Shown here: one piece after another, positions 62,077-64,000 of the stretch
Layout of the letters: each line of letters begins with the position of its first letter
Position numbering within the stretch: the first letter of the stretch is position 1
From: Fimbriimonadaceae bacterium
GTDB lineage: Bacteria; Armatimonadota; Fimbriimonadia; Fimbriimonadales; Fimbriimonadaceae
Length of the DNA: 64,000 nucleotides
NCBI GenBank assembly: GCA_019638675.1
Contig: JAHBTE010000001.1
Span: 1,396,605 to 1,460,604, forward strand
Reading direction: 5' to 3'
Program-made: the position numbers and the translations under genes
Notes under the pieces: generated by a model
What the model was told of the DNA's origin: nothing
The model's input: the letters and a program-made list of their open reading frames with translations, nothing else
The model's database searches: none

Positions 62077-62110
62077 GCCAGCCATTGAAATGTGGTTGGC
62101 ATTTTTGTTT
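62077..62110 (+). terminator. Terminator after tRNA-Gly
   Basis: Arms GCCAGCCA (62077-62084) and TGGTTGGC (62093-62100), one G-U pair, loop TTGAAATG, followed by a T-run from 62102. Ends the tRNA transcript. Confidence 0.75.
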
Positions 62111-62140
62111 TATTGGGGACAGTGTATGTAAAATTGCTAA

Positions 62141-62850
62141 ATGGTAAAAGTAATTCTCGCCCGTTCTGTAGCAGCAGTTAGTTTGTGTGTTGCGATCGCG
62201 GGACCGCAGGGAGAGGTAGGGAGTTTTAAAGCTTTTTACATCCCCATTTCCGTGACCAACTGTATGGCAAATTATGATGAGGAAATGATTGAGAATTGGC
62301 ACAATATTTCGAGTATTTTCAGTACAAAAAAATCCCAGCAGGCGATAGTAGGTCAACTTACTGGAGGGGATGGAATGTGTCATTTTCAGGATTACAATAT
62401 TCGGCTAAAATCATTGACGGAAAATCTAAGTTAATGATGGATCAAGAGGGGTGTGTCAACATTAACGGCAAGATTGCGCAACTTTCCGATGCACAACTTT
62501 CTAAAGTGATATATCAAATAAGAGAATCGCTCCCTTATAATGATCTTCGCACCTCTGGAGTTAGCGAGCAAAGCCAGGTAAATAATGGTGGTTTTAGTAC
62601 TTCGGTAAGAACCACCCAATCAGTATACATTGCAGTAAATGATTTTAAAAAACTCAAAAGGCTATCTGATGCCGAACTCGAATTTTGCAGAATAGCGGTG
62701 GAGGACGCTGGGGAAAAAGTAGTTGTGAACATCTCATTGCCATCAGAATCAATCCGCCAAGAACTATACGGCATGCCCGCAAAGCCAGTAGTCAGTTACA
62801 CACTACTTAAAAGTAGCGGACAAATATTCGAGTGCAAGGAGTCACACTAA
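62141..62850 (+). pseudogene. Secreted protein gene apparently split by a frameshift at a 7-A run
   Basis: The first frame (62141-62434) has a signal peptide (VKVILARSVAAVSLCVAIAG) and runs into SSIFSTKKSQQ; the second frame (62296-62850) carries the rest (WRGWNVSFSGLQYSAKIIDG... MMDQEGCVNINGKIAQLSDA... QELYGMPAKPVVSYTLL). They overlap and switch at an A7 run (62326-62332): one extra A would join them into a single protein of about 235 aa. No family recognised. Either a real frameshift, an assembly error in the homopolymer, or phase variation. Confidence 0.5.
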
Positions 62851-62974
62851 GTCCCTTTTAAGGGGAGTTAATTAGTGCTTTAGGTTCAAAATCTGGCAGA
62901 TTCTATAAGGCTAATAGCAGTTTGTATAAAGGTTTCGTAAAACTGGGAACGAGAAAAGATCTGTACCCATCCTA

Positions 62975-63178
62975 ATGAGTATGAGGACAAAAGAACGCAT
63001 TCTCGATTTTGTAGAAGACATGGTGAGCAAAGCTCGACCTGAACCATCACGACAAACCAAATGGAAGAGAGCGGCGGCGATTGCAGCGGTTGTGGGCACA
63101 GTTGCCACAGTAGGTTACGGAGCTTATCGCTCCTTTAACTCGGCTCACCCTGGTCGTCAAGACCCAGATTTGAGCTAA
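62975..63178 (+). CDS. Small membrane-anchored protein of unknown function
   Basis: 67 aa: basic N-terminal helix (RTKERILDFVEDMVSKARPE), one membrane span (AAAIAAVVGTVATVGYGAYR), short tail. Gene and start are plausible but no family is recognised. A second ATG two codons later could be the start. Followed by a clear hairpin. Confidence 0.5.
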   Translation: MSMRTKERILDFVEDMVSKARPEPSRQTKWKRAAAIAAVVGTVATVGYGAYRSFNSAHPGRQDPDLS

Positions 63179-63207
63179 TAGCTTTTGCACCCTCCTTGGG
63201 TACAAGG

Positions 63208-63244
63208 CGAAACGGCGGTTTGAGTTTTCATTCCGCCGTTTTCG
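63208..63244 (+). terminator. Terminator between the small protein and the damaged barrel gene
   Basis: Arms AAACGGCGG (63210-63218) and CCGCCGTTT (63233-63241) pair around a 14-nt loop, followed by a T-run. It can serve both the plus-strand gene and the convergent minus-strand barrel gene. Confidence 0.8.
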
Positions 63245-63264
63245 TATTGAGCAAGTTCTTCGCT

Positions 63265-64000
63265 CTAAAACTTTACTGTTACACCAGCTTTGTATTTTGG
63301 AGTATCTAATTCAAATCCGCTGGAAGGGTTTGCCCCTCCAGATGCGGACAAAGTAAGTTTACGATCTTTAGAACCGAATTCTAATTTGATTTCGAAGATT
63401 TCACGCCACTCATCGTCAATTAAGGAGGCAGAAAAGTGGTCGAAAAGATAAAAGTATCTGATGTTTGCGGAAAGCTTGCCACCAAATACCTCTGCTGCAT
63501 TAATGCCAAGTCGAATATTCGGTCGTACTAAAGGACCAAGTCCTGAATACTCACCTAATAAAATTCCGTCTTCCTGAATGGCATAAGTGCCTCCAAACTG
63601 GATGCCAAAATCGAAGTAGATTGGAGCAATGGATTCTTCAGCTGTGTAAAAGGAATCACCGTTAGAGCGATGATCGCCAAATCGCCAATTCCAATCAAAG
63701 AATGCTGAGTTTAGCAAGGCATTTTGGCTAGTTTGAAACCCGAAACCGGATAATCCTACTAGTCCTCCCCCACTCAGCATTGAGGACACGCCACTGAAAG
63801 AGCCCTCAATCCTTGATGACTTATCGATAGCAAATTCTGAAAGTGTAGTGGAAAGAGAGAAATCATGTTAGCTAGATTCCTTGTAAAAAAGGCCTTGTAA
63901 TGGATTCCCAATCCCTTGATAGTTGCCCGAGATTTCCAGCTGAAATCCTTTTTTTGTGTCACCGTCTACTAGAGTTACATCACTTGACTTAAGGTTTGTA
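63265..64000 (-). pseudogene. Outer-membrane beta-barrel gene with an in-frame TAA, runs off the right edge
   Basis: On the minus strand the reading frame from the window edge (TNLKSSDVTLVDGDTKKGF and QLEISGNYQGIGNPLQGLF) reaches a TAA at 63870-63868 and then continues in the same frame as HDFSLSTTLSEF and further into the 174-aa part (ATG at 63789) that ends in KAGVTVKF, a barrel-type terminal Phe. The protein-like character on both sides suggests one barrel gene interrupted by a nonsense codon. An ATG 81 nt below the TAA could still allow production of the C-terminal piece, but it would lack a signal peptide. Family unknown. Confidence 0.55.

Overview
The window reads as bacterial chromosome from a diderm (LPS-type outer membrane) organism of moderate G+C with GTG/TTG starts. 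I infer Armatimonadota, close to Fimbriimonadia, from gene content and protein style: an LptF/LptD export pair, prepilin-like and DUF-type secreted proteins, and an exosortase in an exopolysaccharide (EPS) locus. No rRNA or tree-quality comparison is available here, so the taxonomy is tentative. No CRISPR array, insertion sequence or prophage was seen.

Layout. 1-10 kb: partial enolase, an orphan succinate dehydrogenase cytochrome b, a dTDP-sugar operon (rfbB-rfbA-rfbC, no rfbD), a fused alpha/beta 2-oxoacid dehydrogenase E1, a D-cysteine desulfhydrase-like enzyme, then nrnA-truB. 10-28 kb: an envelope polysaccharide region with UDP-glucose dehydrogenase, a WcaF-like acetyltransferase, glycosyltransferases, two epimerases, glmS, two paralogous polyprenyl-phosphate sugar transferases, an exosortase with its EpsI partner, a Wzc-like chain-length/kinase protein, gmhB and manC. 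Several genes here carry sigma-54-type (-24/-12) promoter matches, which suggests shared RpoN control. 28-36 kb: glnE, plsY, a zinc-ribbon membrane protein, lptF/G and lptD, then a MerT-like membrane protein. 35.9-36.1 kb: a non-coding AT-rich stretch with a cluster of DnaA-box-like 9-mers.

36-50 kb: secreted and periplasmic proteins including three NlpC/P60-type papain-like proteins (DUF1287, an NlpC-like protein, DUF1460), a GH25-like protein, thiolase, an AT-rich exostosin-like glycosyltransferase, a split CarB (N-terminal half only), beta-barrels and lipoproteins. 50-57 kb: LiuC-like hydratase with a biotin carboxylase, a tandem duplicated membrane-protein pair, and a murJ-linked group of small redox proteins. 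57-64 kb: trxA, a glycine-rich secreted protein, the dnaG-rpoD pair, suhB, tRNA-Gly(GCC) and two damaged genes.

The genes do two main jobs: they make activated sugars (dTDP-, UDP- and GDP-linked) and assemble and export a surface polysaccharide, and they build the envelope (LPS transport, MurJ, PlsY). Three genes look broken: a zinc-ribbon protein with an in-frame TGA, a secreted protein frameshifted at a 7-A run, and a beta-barrel with an in-frame TAA. The most distinctive signals are the sigma-54 promoter set across the EPS locus, the split CarB and the DnaA-box cluster.
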